Shown piece by piece: positions 17,462-24,657 of a stretch of 64,000 bases of DNA; positions within the stretch are counted from its first letter, which is position 1; every line of letters begins with the position of its first letter. Position numbers and translations under genes: made by a program. The notes under the pieces are model-generated. The model was not told where the DNA came from and did not search any database. It saw only the letters and a program-made list of their open reading frames with translations. Location: NCBI GenBank assembly GCA_050633545.1, contig JBOEGS010000006.1, forward strand, positions 248,001 to 312,000, written 5' to 3'. Source of the stretch: Litorivita sp050633545. Its GTDB lineage: Bacteria; Pseudomonadota; Alphaproteobacteria; Rhodobacterales; Rhodobacteraceae.

Positions 17462-17619
17462 GGCGCGGTGTCCTTCAAGGCTTGGCCGCCCGCAGTGTCG
17501 GGCGGGGGAAGGCGGTCATTGTAAATCGCGAGGGCGCGATCAAACGGGGCAATGCGCGCGGCGGGCGCGATTGAAACGGGGCGGATGCGCCTATTTAGGT
17601 GAGTGCTGGTCAAGAGACA

Positions 17620-17637
17620 CAAGAAGAAGTATTCTTG
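17620..17637. promoter_or_regulatory. Inverted repeat in the divergent DUF177/BamE spacer
   Basis: CAAGAA and TTCTTG separated by six bases, within the 256-base divergent intergenic region. It could be an operator; no factor is assigned. Confidence 0.35.
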
Positions 17638-17680
17638 AAAGCGCGGCGATCCTTCTGTAAGCGAGATAAAAGCCAGACAG

Positions 17681-17702
17681 GGCCAAAGCAAGGCCAAAGC
17701 AA
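17681..17702 (+). repeat. 11-bp tandem duplication before the BamE-like gene
   Basis: GGCCAAAGCAA occurs twice head to tail just upstream of the ribosome-binding region of the lipoprotein gene. Confidence 0.8.
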
Positions 17703-17717
17703 GAGGGCAGATACAAC

Positions 17718-18170
17718 ATGGGCAGAGTTATGAGCGCCAAATATGCGATGATCGGTCTTTTGGTCGCCGCGCTTGCCGCCTGTGCGCCGATGGTGCGCAA
17801 ACATGGCTATACGCCCGGTGATGAGGAGCTTGCCCAATTGGCCGTGGGTGTCGACGAGCGCGATGCGGTCTACGAGATGTTCGGCGCGCCTTCGGTCGCG
17901 GGCGTCTTGGAGGGCGGCGATCTCTATTACGTCGAAAGCTACATCCGCCGCTATGGCATCAAAAAGCCCGAAGTGATCGAACGCACCGTTCTGGCGATCA
18001 GCTTTGACGATCAGGACCGCGTCGCCAATATCGAGCGCTTCACGCTGGCCGATGGCAAAATCGTGCCGATCTCGCGCCGCGTGACCTCTTCGTCGGTCGA
18101 GGGCAAAAGCTTCTTGCGCCAGCTTTTGGGCAACCTTGGCAAATTCAACGCCGACGGCTTCTTGCAATAA
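17718..18170 (+). CDS. BamE/SmpA-OmlA-family outer-membrane lipoprotein
   Basis: A 150-residue predicted lipoprotein. The signal peptide ends in the lipobox LAAC, so the mature protein would begin at Cys near residue 22. The following domain (GVDERDAVYEMFGAPSVAG, then WYYV-like LYYVESY) matches the SmpA/OmlA fold of BamE, an accessory lipoprotein of the BAM complex; bamA lies at 51 kb. ATG 17718 has GAGGGC upstream; an alternative start is ATG 17730. It diverges from the DUF177 gene. Confidence 0.88.
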   Translation: MGRVMSAKYAMIGLLVAALAACAPMVRKHGYTPGDEELAQLAVGVDERDAVYEMFGAPSVAGVLEGGDLYYVESYIRRYGIKKPEVIERTVLAISFDDQDRVANIERFTLADGKIVPISRRVTSSSVEGKSFLRQLLGNLGKFNADGFLQ

Positions 18171-18331
18171 TACGCCCTATACGACGCTCTGCGGCGCGCA
18201 GGGTTTGCGGCCTCGCCGGCCTCAGGCGCGGCGGGTTTTTCGGCGCGCGCCTTTTGCGTCACTGCACTGTCACATCTTGCGTGCTATGGGAGGCGTGACT
18301 AGCTTGGATCTGTGATCATAGGGGCGGCGCA

Positions 18332-19063
18332 ATGTTGGCATTAAGCAAGGGGCGCTATCGCGCGCGGATCGCGCAAGGGGCGGGTGATCTGACCGCTGCG
18401 CAGCAACTGCGCGCTTTGGCTTTTGGCACGGGGCGCGACCGCGACGAAGATGATTTCGACGCCATCTGCACCCATATCCTGATCGAGGACCAGCGCGACG
18501 GGCGTTTGCTGTGCTGTTTTCGTTTCTTGCCCTTGACCGGCGGGGCCGAGATCGGGCGCTCCTATGCGGCGCAATTCTATGATCTGGGCGCTTTGGCCGA
18601 TTTTGACGGGCCGATTGTGGAAATGGGCCGGTTTTGCATCCATCCCGAGGCGCGCGACGGCGATATCTTGCGCGTCGCTTGGGCGGCGATGACGCAATAT
18701 GTCGATGACAACGGGGTCGAGCTTTTGTGCGGATGCTCCTCCTTTGCGGGCACCGATGCCAAACATTACCTCGACGCTTTTGCGATGCTCAAATTGCGCC
18801 ACCTCGCCCCCAAACGGTGGTTGCCGCGCGTCAAGGCCCCTGCGGTGTTTCAATTCGCCAAGAAACTGCGCCGCAAGCCCGATGCCAAATTGGCGATGCT
18901 GCGCATGCCGCCCTTGTTGCGGACCTATCTGCTCATGGGGGGCTGGGTGTCGGACCATGCGGTGGTCGATACCCATATGAACACGCTGCATGTGTTTACG
19001 GGGCTGGAGATCAAATCGATCCCGCCCGCGCGCAAACGGCTTTTGCGCGCTGTGGCGGGCTGA
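18332..19063 (+). CDS. olsB: L-ornithine N(alpha)-acyltransferase
   Basis: A 243-residue GNAT-type acyltransferase of the OlsB family, which acylates ornithine from 3-hydroxyacyl-ACP to give lyso-ornithine lipid, a phosphorus-free membrane lipid. Family segments are visible: RALAFG near residue 29, EMGRFCIHPEARDGDILR (near residues 97-114), and LLCGCSSFAGTD. OlsA, which completes the lipid, is not adjacent here; the next gene is an ABC-F ATPase. The ATG at 18332 follows GGGGCGG. Confidence 0.9.
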   Translation: MLALSKGRYRARIAQGAGDLTAAQQLRALAFGTGRDRDEDDFDAICTHILIEDQRDGRLLCCFRFLPLTGGAEIGRSYAAQFYDLGALADFDGPIVEMGRFCIHPEARDGDILRVAWAAMTQYVDDNGVELLCGCSSFAGTDAKHYLDAFAMLKLRHLAPKRWLPRVKAPAVFQFAKKLRRKPDAKLAMLRMPPLLRTYLLMGGWVSDHAVVDTHMNTLHVFTGLEIKSIPPARKRLLRAVAG

Positions 19064-19172
19064 TTGGCGCATTGGTTTGAGCGGTGATTTGGGCGTCGAT
19101 TTGACGTCGATTTGAGCGCGGGCGCATAACTCCTCGCTTGACGCCAGCAGGGCGCGCGATTACGTGGCGCTC

Positions 19173-20990
19173 ATGGCACGCGCACCCCTTTTACAACTCA
19201 CCGATATTTCCCTCACCTATGGCGGCGATCCGATCTTTGCCGATCTGTCGATGGTGGTCCATCCGGCCGACCGTGTCGCTCTTGTGGGGCGCAACGGATC
19301 GGGCAAATCCACGCTGATGAAGGTCATGGCCGGATTGGTCGAACCCGACGGCGGCGCGGTTATCGTCTCGCCGGGGGTTTCGGTTGGCTATATGGAGCAG
19401 GACCCGACGATGGAGGGTTTTGCGACGCTCGGCGATTACGCCTGCTCGGCGCTGGACCCGTCGGAGATGTACCGCGTCGAGATGGCGGGCGAGGGGTTGA
19501 AATTCGACCCTGACCGCGCGGTTTCGACCGCCTCGGGCGGCGAGCGGCGGCGCGCGGCCTTGGCCAAATTGATGGCCGAAGCGCCCGAATTGATGCTGCT
19601 TGACGAGCCGACCAACCATCTCGATATCGAAGCGATTGCATGGCTGGAGGCCGAATTGAGCCAGACGCGGGCGGGGTTTGTTTTGATCTCGCACGACCGT
19701 GCGTTTTTGCGTGCGCTGACCCGCGCGACCTTGTGGATTGATCGCGGCGCGGTGCGGCGGCAGGAAACCGGATTTGACGGTTTTGAAGCGTGGCGCGACA
19801 AGGTGTGGGAAGACGAGGATATGCAGCGCCATAAACTCGACCGCAAAATCAAATCCGAGGCCCGTTGGGCGGTCGAAGGCATTTCGGCGCGGCGCAAGCG
19901 CAACCAAGGCCGTGTGCGCGCCTTGCAAGACCTGCGCGCCGAACGGGGCGCGCAAATCAAACGCCAAGGCGCCGCCGCAATGGCGATCGAGGCGGGGACA
20001 AAATCGGGCCGCAAGGTCATCGAAGCGGCGCATCTGGGCAAAGCCTTTGGCGGCAAAACCATCGTGTCGGATTTTTCGTTGACGGTGCTGCGCGGCGACC
20101 GGATTGCCTTTGTCGGGCCGAACGGGACCGGCAAGACCACGCTGCTCAAAATGCTGCTTGGCCTCGAGGCCCCCGACAGCGGCACGGTAAAATTGGGCAC
20201 CAACCTCGAAGTGGCGTTCTTCGATCAGGCGCGCGCCCAGCTTGACCCCGACATGAGCCTTTGGGACAGCCTGACCGGCGATCCCGATATGCGCGTGTCC
20301 GGCAAGGCCGATCAGGTCATGGTGCGCGGCATGCCCAAACATGTGGTCGGCTACCTCAAGGAGTTTCTGTTCGACGAGGCGCAAGCGCGCGCGCCGGTGC
20401 GTTCGCTCTCGGGCGGGGAAAAGGCGCGTTTGCTTCTGGCCAAGCTTTTGGCCAAGCCGAGCAATGTGCTGGTGCTCGACGAGCCGACAAATGATCTCGA
20501 CGTCGAGACGCTGGATTTGTTGCAAGAATTGCTCGACAGCTATGACGGCACGGTTTTGCTGGTCAGCCACGACCGTGATTTCCTTGACCGTGTGGCGGCG
20601 ACCACCGTGGCGATGGAGGGCGACGGGCGCGCCGTGGTCTATGCGGGCGGCTGGAGTGATTATCAGGCGCAAAAAGCCGAAATCGCCGCGCAGGCCAAGC
20701 CGGTGAAAACCGAGGCGGCGAAACCCTCCGCCAAGGCGCAGGCCGCTGCCAAATCCTCCAAATCGGGGCTGAGCTTTACCGAAAAGCACCGGCTGGAGGC
20801 CTTGCCCGCCGAGATCGAGCGGCTAGAGGCCGAGATTGCCAAGCTCGAAGATTTCCTCGCCGCGCCCGATCTTTATACCAAGGAGCCGGTGAAATTCGCC
20901 AAGGGCACCGAGGCTTTGACCGAACGCCAGCAGGCTTTGGCGCGCGCCGAGGAAGAATGGATGATGCTTGAGGAAAAGGCCGAGGCGTAA
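19173..20990 (+). CDS. ABC-F family ATPase (Uup-like)
   Basis: About 605 residues with two ABC cassettes in one chain and no membrane domain. Walker A motifs are GRNGSGKST and GPNGTGKTT; signature motifs are SGGERRRAAL and SGGEKARLLL; Walker B/ABC-F motifs are DEPTNHLD and DEPTNDLD. A Lys/Ala-rich linker and a C-terminal coiled coil (about 530-600) suggest Uup, linked to ribosome function or DNA. I prefer ATG 19173 over the GTG at 19164. A strong terminator overlaps its stop codon. Confidence 0.93.
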   Translation: MARAPLLQLTDISLTYGGDPIFADLSMVVHPADRVALVGRNGSGKSTLMKVMAGLVEPDGGAVIVSPGVSVGYMEQDPTMEGFATLGDYACSALDPSEMYRVEMAGEGLKFDPDRAVSTASGGERRRAALAKLMAEAPELMLLDEPTNHLDIEAIAWLEAELSQTRAGFVLISHDRAFLRALTRATLWIDRGAVRRQETGFDGFEAWRDKVWEDEDMQRHKLDRKIKSEARWAVEGISARRKRNQGRVRALQDLRAERGAQIKRQGAAAMAIEAGTKSGRKVIEAAHLGKAFGGKTIVSDFSLTVLRGDRIAFVGPNGTGKTTLLKMLLGLEAPDSGTVKLGTNLEVAFFDQARAQLDPDMSLWDSLTGDPDMRVSGKADQVMVRGMPKHVVGYLKEFLFDEAQARAPVRSLSGGEKARLLLAKLLAKPSNVLVLDEPTNDLDVETLDLLQELLDSYDGTVLLVSHDRDFLDRVAATTVAMEGDGRAVVYAGGWSDYQAQKAEIAAQAKPVKTEAAKPSAKAQAAAKSSKSGLSFTEKHRLEALPAEIERLEAEIAKLEDFLAAPDLYTKEPVKFAKGTEALTERQQALARAEEEWMMLEEKAEA

Positions 20991-21004
20991 CCTCGGCCTT
21001 TTGG
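20974..21004 (+). terminator. Terminator overlapping the ABC-F stop codon
   Basis: AAAAGGCCGAGG and CCTCGGCCTTTT form a 12-bp stem around CGTAA, the loop containing the TAA stop. The A/T flanks make it usable from both strands, ending the ABC-F gene and the SDR gene on the opposite strand. Confidence 0.85.
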
Positions 21005-21031
21005 CATTTCGGGCAGGGCGCGCCGCCGCGC

Positions 21032-21784
21032 CTATTGCATCCGCAAGGCCCCGTCGATGCGGATCACCTCGCCGTTGAGATATTCGCTTTCGCAAATGAA
21101 CCGCGCCAGAGCGGCAAATTCCGCCGGATCGCCCAATCGCTGCGGGCAGGTGACATCGCGGGCCAATGTGGCGCGCACCTCTTCGGGCAATCCCATGAGC
21201 ATCGGGGTCAGGAAGATGCCCGGCGCGATGGCCATGACCCGAATGCCGTCACGGGCCAGATCGCGCGCCATGGGCAAAACCATCCCCGCGATCCCCGCTT
21301 TGGAGGCGGCATAGGCGGCTTGGCCCTTTTGCCCGTCAAAGGCGGCGATCGAGGCGGTGTTGATGATCACCCCGCGCCCGCAGCCTTTGAGCGGCTCCTC
21401 GCGCGCGATGACCTCGGCGGCCAGACGGGCGATGTTGAAGCTGCCCACGAGGTTGATGTCGATGGTGCGCTGGAACCCCGCCAAGGAATGCGGCCCCTCG
21501 CGCCCCAAGGTTTTCTCGCCCGTGGCGATACCGGCGCAATTGATCGCCGCGTTGATGCCGCCCATGGCTTTGGCGGCGGCGGTGATCGCCGCTTGGGCGC
21601 AGGTCTGGTCGGTGACATCGGTTTGCACGAAATCCGCGCCGATCTCGGCGGCCACATCGGCGCCTTTGGCATCGCGGTCAAGGATCGTGACCTTGCCGCC
21701 GCCCGCGATCAGCGCGCGCGCCGTGGCCTCTCCCAGACCCGATGCGCCGCCGGTGACGACGGCTTTGACCTTACTGATTTGCAT
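21032..21784 (-). CDS. Short-chain dehydrogenase (3-hydroxyacyl-CoA dehydrogenase-like)
   Basis: A 250-residue active-looking SDR. The cofactor motif GGASGLGEA is near residue 11, the Asp after beta-2 (LDRDAKG) predicts NAD preference, and the catalytic Ser (NTASIAAFDG) and YAASK are intact. The sequence resembles HSD17B10-type 3-hydroxyacyl-CoA dehydrogenases of branched-chain or fatty-acid oxidation; that assignment is an inference. A GGAGGAGC ribosome site supports the start at 21784. Stands alone on the minus strand; the AbrB gene is next upstream. Confidence 0.88.
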   Translation of the reverse strand: MQISKVKAVVTGGASGLGEATARALIAGGGKVTILDRDAKGADVAAEIGADFVQTDVTDQTCAQAAITAAAKAMGGINAAINCAGIATGEKTLGREGPHSLAGFQRTIDINLVGSFNIARLAAEVIAREEPLKGCGRGVIINTASIAAFDGQKGQAAYAASKAGIAGMVLPMARDLARDGIRVMAIAPGIFLTPMLMGLPEEVRATLARDVTCPQRLGDPAEFAALARFICESEYLNGEVIRIDGALRMQ

Positions 21785-21862
21785 GGCTGCTCCTCCCGAG
21801 TGCTGCAATTGAACATGCGTTCATTAAATCGCAGCACGCCGCCCCTGTCAAAAGCCAAAGGC

Positions 21863-22924
21863 CTAGGGCGCGATTTTCGGGAACATCTTTTTCGCCGCCC
21901 AGCTCAGCGAGATTACCGTCAAAGTGATCCGGTAGAGGTGGTGGATGGTGACATAGGCCGGATTGGCCGACAAAGACAGCGCCACCAGCGCCATTTCCGT
22001 CACCCCGCCCGGAGCAAAGGAAATCAGCAAGACTTCGAAATTCTCGCCGGTCAGAGGAATGATCGCCAGCGCCATCAAGGCCCCGAGCCCCAGCATGGCG
22101 CCGACCGAAACCAGCGAGAGACCAAGCCCTTTGACGAGCATCTTGTGGCTGATCCCTGCAAAGCGCGTGCCGAGCGAGGCGCCGACCACGATCTGCGCCA
22201 GATTGACCAGCCATTGCGGCAGATCGACGGCGTAAATCCCGCTCAAGGACAGGGCCGCGCCAAGGATCAATGGTCCGGTGAGCTGTCCGGCGGGCAGGTG
22301 CAAGCGGCGGCCCAACACCACCCCCGCAATGGCAATGGCGATCAGCGGTATGAGATGGGGCAGGTCGGTCGCCCCGCGCGCCATGGTCGCGCCGCCCGAA
22401 CTGCCCACGGGGGCGCCGTGGTAGATCGACAGGCCGATGGGCAAAAGCGTGACCACCATGATGATGCGCAAGAACTGCTGTAAGATCAGCGCGCGAATAT
22501 CGGCGCCCGCTTCCTCGCCCAAGGTGATCGCTTCGATCAAACCGCCCGGCGAGCCGCAAAAGAAGGCCGTGGCGCGATCATAGCGGCCAAGCCTATGAAA
22601 AATATAGTAGTTTGAAACGTGCGCCAGAACGACGAAGACGGTAATTGCGGCAAAGCTGACCGCCATGGCGGGGATTTGCGCGAAAAGCTCCATGGTGACC
22701 TGCGCGCCGATCATCAAACCGATCAGGGCAATAAATCCGGCGCGGAAGTTTTCGGGGAATTTGAACCCTTCGGGCAACCACGCGCCCTTGAAGGTCGCCA
22801 AAAGCGCCACGGCCAGCATCGAGCCGAGCATGAAAGGCAGCGGCAATCCGGCCCACTGCGCCGCAAAGCCGCCAAAAGCCCCGAGGGCGACAAGACCGGC
22901 GGTCAAACGGATCAGTGAAAGCAT
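21863..22924 (-). CDS. AbrB-family integral membrane protein
   Basis: A 353-residue membrane protein with about ten to eleven hydrophobic segments. It shows the internal duplication of the AbrB (Pfam PF05145) family, with repeated G-A-Q-V/G-A-S-L and PGG motifs (CGSPGGLIEA near residue 125, SFAPGGVTEMAL near residue 305). The family is often annotated as a putative ammonia monooxygenase, but that is not supported by sequence; a transporter role is more likely. Promoter probably lies between it and tRNA-Gly. Confidence 0.88.
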   Translation of the reverse strand: MLSLIRLTAGLVALGAFGGFAAQWAGLPLPFMLGSMLAVALLATFKGAWLPEGFKFPENFRAGFIALIGLMIGAQVTMELFAQIPAMAVSFAAITVFVVLAHVSNYYIFHRLGRYDRATAFFCGSPGGLIEAITLGEEAGADIRALILQQFLRIIMVVTLLPIGLSIYHGAPVGSSGGATMARGATDLPHLIPLIAIAIAGVVLGRRLHLPAGQLTGPLILGAALSLSGIYAVDLPQWLVNLAQIVVGASLGTRFAGISHKMLVKGLGLSLVSVGAMLGLGALMALAIIPLTGENFEVLLISFAPGGVTEMALVALSLSANPAYVTIHHLYRITLTVISLSWAAKKMFPKIAP

Positions 22925-23004
22925 CGTATCTCCGCAGGCTCAAACGGGCCGAGGCTCGGCCAAAGGACGGCCTGTCGGGCGAGACGCGGGAAGGGCCGGA
23001 CGGC

Positions 23005-23078
23005 TGGAGCGGGTAGCGGGAATCGAACCCGCACCTTAAGCTTGGGAAGCTCGCATGATACCATTTCACCATACCCGC
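23005..23078 (-). tRNA. tRNA-Gly (anticodon CCC)
   Basis: A 74-nt cloverleaf with acceptor stem GCGGGTA/TACCCGC, discriminator U and encoded CCA, T arm GGTTCGATTCC, and a 7-base anticodon loop TTCCCAA giving CCC. Reads GGG glycine codons. The metal module begins about 180 bases beyond its 5' end. Confidence 0.96.
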
Positions 23079-23254
23079 GCTCTGGCGTTGGATTAGGCCG
23101 CACGGGCAGGGGCGTCAAGAGCGATTGCGCGGCGGCAGGTTCAACGGGCCGATGTTCACGGTGCCGCGAAGGTCGGCTTCGAGCCCAAAGTTCCGGACTC
23201 GCTGCGCAGTGGCGAATGTCGGTTTCCGGTTCGCACGTCAGCTTTTCCGCCAGA

Positions 23255-24106
23255 TCACTCGGTTTCTGACAGATCACTCCGCGCATCCCGGATGATCATC
23301 CATGACGAATGCAGGAACAGCCCTGCGATGGCGAAAGCAACGATGAGGTCAGGCCAGGCACTGCCGAGCCAGGCGACCAGTCCGGCAGCGATCACCACGG
23401 CGAGGTTGCCGATGGCGTCGTTCCGGGAGAACAGCCATACGGCCCGCATGTTGGCGTCGCCCTTGCGGTGTTTTAGCAGCGGCAGCACCGCAAGAATGTT
23501 TACGATCAGCGCGCCCACGGCGAAGGCTCCCATTAACCCGGCCTCTGGTGTCGTCTGATTCAGGACACGCCAGATTGTGCTGCCGACAACGCCAAGCCCC
23601 AGAAATCCCAAGAACACGCCCTGGATCATCGCCGACCGCGCCCGCCATGTCAGACTCCAACCGATAGCGAGCAGGCCCAGAAAGGTGATTGCGCCGTCGC
23701 CCAAAAAATCCAGGGCATCTGCTTTCAAAGCTTGCGATCCGGACAGGAACCCGCCGAACATCTCGATCACCCCGTAGCCGAGATTGAGCAGGACCACGAT
23801 CCAGAGCGCGCGGCGATAGCTCGGGTCTTTGTAAGCCGGATCGGACGATGTATCCCCGCTCTTGATCAGCTCAAAGCCATAGCCGGTTGCGTCCAGTGCT
23901 GGACGCACTTTCGGCAAGTCGTCTTCGGCGATCCGCAATGTCATGACATGGGTTGCGGCAGACACCTTCACATCGCCTTCAGCCACGCCCGCAGACCGAG
24001 CGGCCCGTTCGATCTCGGCGGCATCCTTGGCGCAGTCCATGCCATGCACCCGCATCCGGATCGGCAAAGACGTTGTAGGCAACGTGGTGTTATCTGCTCG
24101 GCTCAT
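23255..24106 (-). CDS. Cation transporter, HMA-like N-terminus fused to CDF-type membrane domain
   Basis: A 283-residue protein. Residues 15-80 resemble a heavy-metal-associated domain, but the CxxC is GMDCAKD, so the second cysteine is replaced by Asp. The rest has about six membrane helices in CDF-like order. The usual HxxxD metal sites read DALDFLGD in helix 2 and SRNDAIGN in helix 5, so His is absent from both. The cytoplasmic CDF C-terminal domain is missing. It diverges from an ArsR regulator with Cd/Pb-type cysteines, so Cd, Pb or Zn export is the likely job. Codon and base use look less GC-biased than the neighbours, suggesting acquisition. Confidence 0.82.
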   Translation of the reverse strand: MSRADNTTLPTTSLPIRMRVHGMDCAKDAAEIERAARSAGVAEGDVKVSAATHVMTLRIAEDDLPKVRPALDATGYGFELIKSGDTSSDPAYKDPSYRRALWIVVLLNLGYGVIEMFGGFLSGSQALKADALDFLGDGAITFLGLLAIGWSLTWRARSAMIQGVFLGFLGLGVVGSTIWRVLNQTTPEAGLMGAFAVGALIVNILAVLPLLKHRKGDANMRAVWLFSRNDAIGNLAVVIAAGLVAWLGSAWPDLIVAFAIAGLFLHSSWMIIRDARSDLSETE

Positions 24107-24152
24107 ATGCGATCCTCTTGAAGGTAGCGTGCGAAAGAAGTCGCCGCTAACG

Positions 24153-24170
24153 TATCAGTGGATAATGATA
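24153..24170. promoter_or_regulatory. Candidate ArsR operator between transporter and regulator
   Basis: TATCA-N8-TGATA inverted repeat lies in the divergent spacer and touches the proposed ArsR start codon. The position fits autoregulation and control of the transporter by metal-released repressor. Confidence 0.5.
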
Positions 24171-24520
24171 TGACATTGCAAAACATTCAAGACGATCTTT
24201 CGGCAGCTGACACCCTTGAGCCGCGGGCAAAGCTCTTCCGGGGTCTCGGCGACCCCAGCCGTCTTGCGATCCTCGATGCGCTACTGTCGGACGAACGCAG
24301 CGTGCAGGAAATCGTTACCCAAACAGGGCTTGGTCAGCCCAATGTCTCGAACCATCTGCGCTGCCTTTTGGATTGCGGTCTGGTCAGTCGCAGGAACGAA
24401 GGTCGGTTCGTCCGGTATCGCCTTGCGGACAGGCGGATCGCTGATCTCATCCGCGACGCAGATCAACTACTTGCCTCGACAGCCGTAGGGGTCGATGCCT
24501 GCCGAAGCTATACGGATTAA
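24170..24520 (+). CDS. ArsR-family metal-sensing repressor (CmtR-like)
   Basis: A 116-residue winged-helix repressor. The recognition helix region GLGQPNVSNHLRCLLDCGLV carries Cys65 and Cys69 with three residues between them, and a third cysteine, Cys111, lies near the C-terminus. This matches the Cd(II)/Pb(II) ligand set known for Mycobacterium CmtR, so a Cd/Pb sensor is inferred. There is no ELCVCD motif of the ArsR/CadC alpha-3 type. ATG 24170 is preferred; GTG 24158 is an alternative. It diverges from the transporter. Confidence 0.88.
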   Translation: MTLQNIQDDLSAADTLEPRAKLFRGLGDPSRLAILDALLSDERSVQEIVTQTGLGQPNVSNHLRCLLDCGLVSRRNEGRFVRYRLADRRIADLIRDADQLLASTAVGVDACRSYTD

Positions 24521-24657
24521 CCGACGTGTCCTGCTGCAATGTTCTATTGGTGCGCCAGGCCTAAAGCAGCCATTTGCGCAGCCGCAGCAAAATGGCGCTT
24601 TGTCCGCAAAACAGCGCTAGCGTGCACGATGCCATAAGGTGCTGCGATAGGCCCGCG

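Noticed and set aside
19191..20789. A 532-codon frame opposite the ABC-F gene
   Set aside because: Shadow frame without motifs; the + strand frame has both Walker motifs.
23251..23279. Two CAGATCACTC copies as an attachment or transposon end
   Set aside because: The 10-bp copies lie inside and at the end of the transporter coding sequence with a 19-base period; they fit chance or slippage better.
23005..24657. Genomic island integrated at tRNA-Gly
   Set aside because: The metal module lies beyond the 5' end of the tRNA, not the 3' end, and no integrase or repeated tRNA tail was seen.
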